From NCBI RefSeq assembly GCF_030656345.1, contig NZ_JAUSNR010000010.1, positions 186,001 through 250,000 on the forward strand: a stretch of DNA of 64,000 bases, written 5' to 3'. Shown one piece after another: positions 63,164-64,000 of the stretch. Both the position numbers and the translations under genes were made by a program. The notes below the pieces were generated by a model. It made no database searches, was not told the DNA's origin, and saw only the letters and a program-made list of their open reading frames with translations. This stretch comes from Pseudotabrizicola sp. (GTDB lineage Bacteria; Pseudomonadota; Alphaproteobacteria; Rhodobacterales; Rhodobacteraceae). Each line of letters starts with the position of its first letter. Position 1 is the first letter of the stretch.

Positions 63164-64000
63164 CCTGCGCCAGCAGGCACGGGATGGCGTCCAGCGTCTT
63201 GCGGGTCGCATCGGAATGTGCGGCGGTGAAGGCGGCGATCTTGCCTGCGTCGGTCTGCGGGTTGGCCAGCAGACGGGCGGCCAGTGCAGGTGCATCCGGC
63301 ACAGACACGGCCACGCCTGCGGCCTGCGCCTCGGCAAAAGGGTATTCGATGGTATGGGTATGCGGGCCGGTGATCACCGGCTTGCCCAGCACCAGCGCCT
63401 CGGAAATGTTGTGCGCGCCCTTGGGGTTGAAGCCGCCGCCGACAATCACCTGATCGGCCATGGCCAGATAGGCGTACATTTCCCCCAGCGAGTCGCCGAA
63501 AAGGATGTCGGGGCATTGCGGCGGAACCGGCCACAGCGCCGGATCGAACGGCCCCGGCAGGTCTGACCTGCGGATCAGCGAAAACCCTTCGTTCACAAGG
63601 GCTTCGGCCACGCCCTTAAAGCGCTCTGGCCTGCGTGGGACGTAGACGAACACCGGCATCGGCAACGCCTTTGCGGTATGGTCATCGCGCAGCGCGCGCA
63701 TGGCGTGGATATAGGTTGCATCCTCGCCCTCTATCGCGCTTGCAATCGCGATCACGCGGCGCGCGCCCGCGCCGATCCAGTCCCGCGCCGCCTGCCCTGC
63801 GGCCACCAGTTCGGGCGGCACCGGCTGGTCAAAGCGCAGCTCGCCGGTGACGGCAATGTTGCGCACACCGACAGTGGCAAAGCGCTGCGCCTGAAGGTCG
63901 GATTTGACCAAGGCCCCGGCAAAGCCGCGCATCACCGCTTGCCGGATGCGCAGCCCCTTGCTGTCGCGCGAGAGCGCACGGCTGGGGTATTGCGCGTTGC
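63150..64000 (-). CDS. waaA: 3-deoxy-D-manno-octulosonate (Kdo) transferase, C-terminal part (5' end outside window)
   Basis: The frame is open to the window edge and reads NAQYPSRALSRDS...IRQAVMRGFAGALVKSDLQAQRFATVGVRNIAVTGELRFDQP, then IAIASAIEGED, VPRRPERFKGVAEAL, ILFGDSLGEMYAYLAMADQVIVGGGFNPKGAHNISEAL and ITGPHTHTIEYPF. These are the conserved parts of WaaA/KdtA, the GT-B enzyme that adds Kdo to lipid A at the inner membrane. SAIEGED replaces the usual STHEGEE. An internal GTG at 63935 is not the start. Confidence 0.93.
   Translation of the reverse strand, partial: NAQYPSRALSRDSKGLRIRQAVMRGFAGALVKSDLQAQRFATVGVRNIAVTGELRFDQPVPPELVAAGQAARDWIGAGARRVIAIASAIEGEDATYIHAMRALRDDHTAKALPMPVFVYVPRRPERFKGVAEALVNEGFSLIRRSDLPGPFDPALWPVPPQCPDILFGDSLGEMYAYLAMADQVIVGGGFNPKGAHNISEALVLGKPVITGPHTHTIEYPFAEAQAAGVAVSVPDAPALAARLLANPQTDAGKIAAFTAAHSDATRKTLDAIPCLLAQVRPS

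Overview
The window is high-GC DNA from an alphaproteobacterium, almost certainly of the Rhodobacteraceae/Roseobacter-Paracoccus type. Support comes from the TauR/Tpa/Xsc taurine pathway with a SoeABC sulfite dehydrogenase, the DUF3572-PleD gene pair, the gene families throughout, and intergenic repeat elements of a kind I recall from this family. No rRNA, tRNA, CRISPR array, insertion sequence or phage gene is visible. The assignment rests on reading proteins and DNA by eye; no database search was possible.

Left part (1-16.7 kb). The window opens inside a glutaryl-CoA dehydrogenase gene. A chemotaxis cluster follows: cheB-cheD on the plus strand converge on a minus-strand operon (STAS, cheY, cheA, cheW, cheR, a second cheY, and a small helical protein with a CheZ-like motif). 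No receptor or flagellar gene is nearby. Next on the minus strand is a nucleoside/base ABC uptake operon (BMP-type binding protein, ATPase, two permeases) ending in a cytosine deaminase, preceded by a PAS-rich hybrid histidine kinase gene.

Centre-left (16.7-31.3 kb) is a complete taurine dissimilation locus. TauABC imports taurine, Tpa converts it to sulfoacetaldehyde, and Xsc gives acetyl phosphate plus sulfite. Acetate kinase uses the acetyl phosphate. Sulfite is oxidised by SoeABC or exported by a TSUP/TauE protein. xsc-tauE-ackA-soeA-soeB-soeC are joined by 4-bp start/stop overlaps or direct abutment. The MocR-type activator TauR lies between tpa and xsc. I find six half-sites fitting WTARGNCCAG: a direct-repeat pair upstream of xsc and another between tpa and tauA (both with 23-bp period), and one inverted repeat at the tauR start.

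Centre (31.3-46.5 kb) is accessory in character. It holds an AT-richer glutathione S-transferase gene, a C-terminal remnant of an oxidoreductase gene, and a translationally coupled pair encoding a Wzx-like flippase and a single-module C-A-T-TE nonribosomal peptide synthetase, followed by an aldose 1-epimerase gene. Then come a MaoC-Pta fusion, the divergent katG/oxyR pair, and an exbB-exbD-exbD-tonB operon.

Right part (46.6-64 kb) holds an MttB-family methyltransferase, a HAD phosphatase, DUF3572 divergent from a PleD-type diguanylate cyclase, and an ECF sigma factor operon with a putative anti-sigma factor and a CpxP/Spy-like protein. An EF-hand protein, DUF983 and NUDIX genes, a fatty acid desaturase divergent from an XRE regulator, and two small lipoproteins follow. 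The window ends with an aldo/keto reductase, an MFS transporter, and metG coupled to a glycosyltransferase and an acylneuraminate-type cytidylyltransferase, converging on a Kdo transferase gene (waaA) cut by the window edge.
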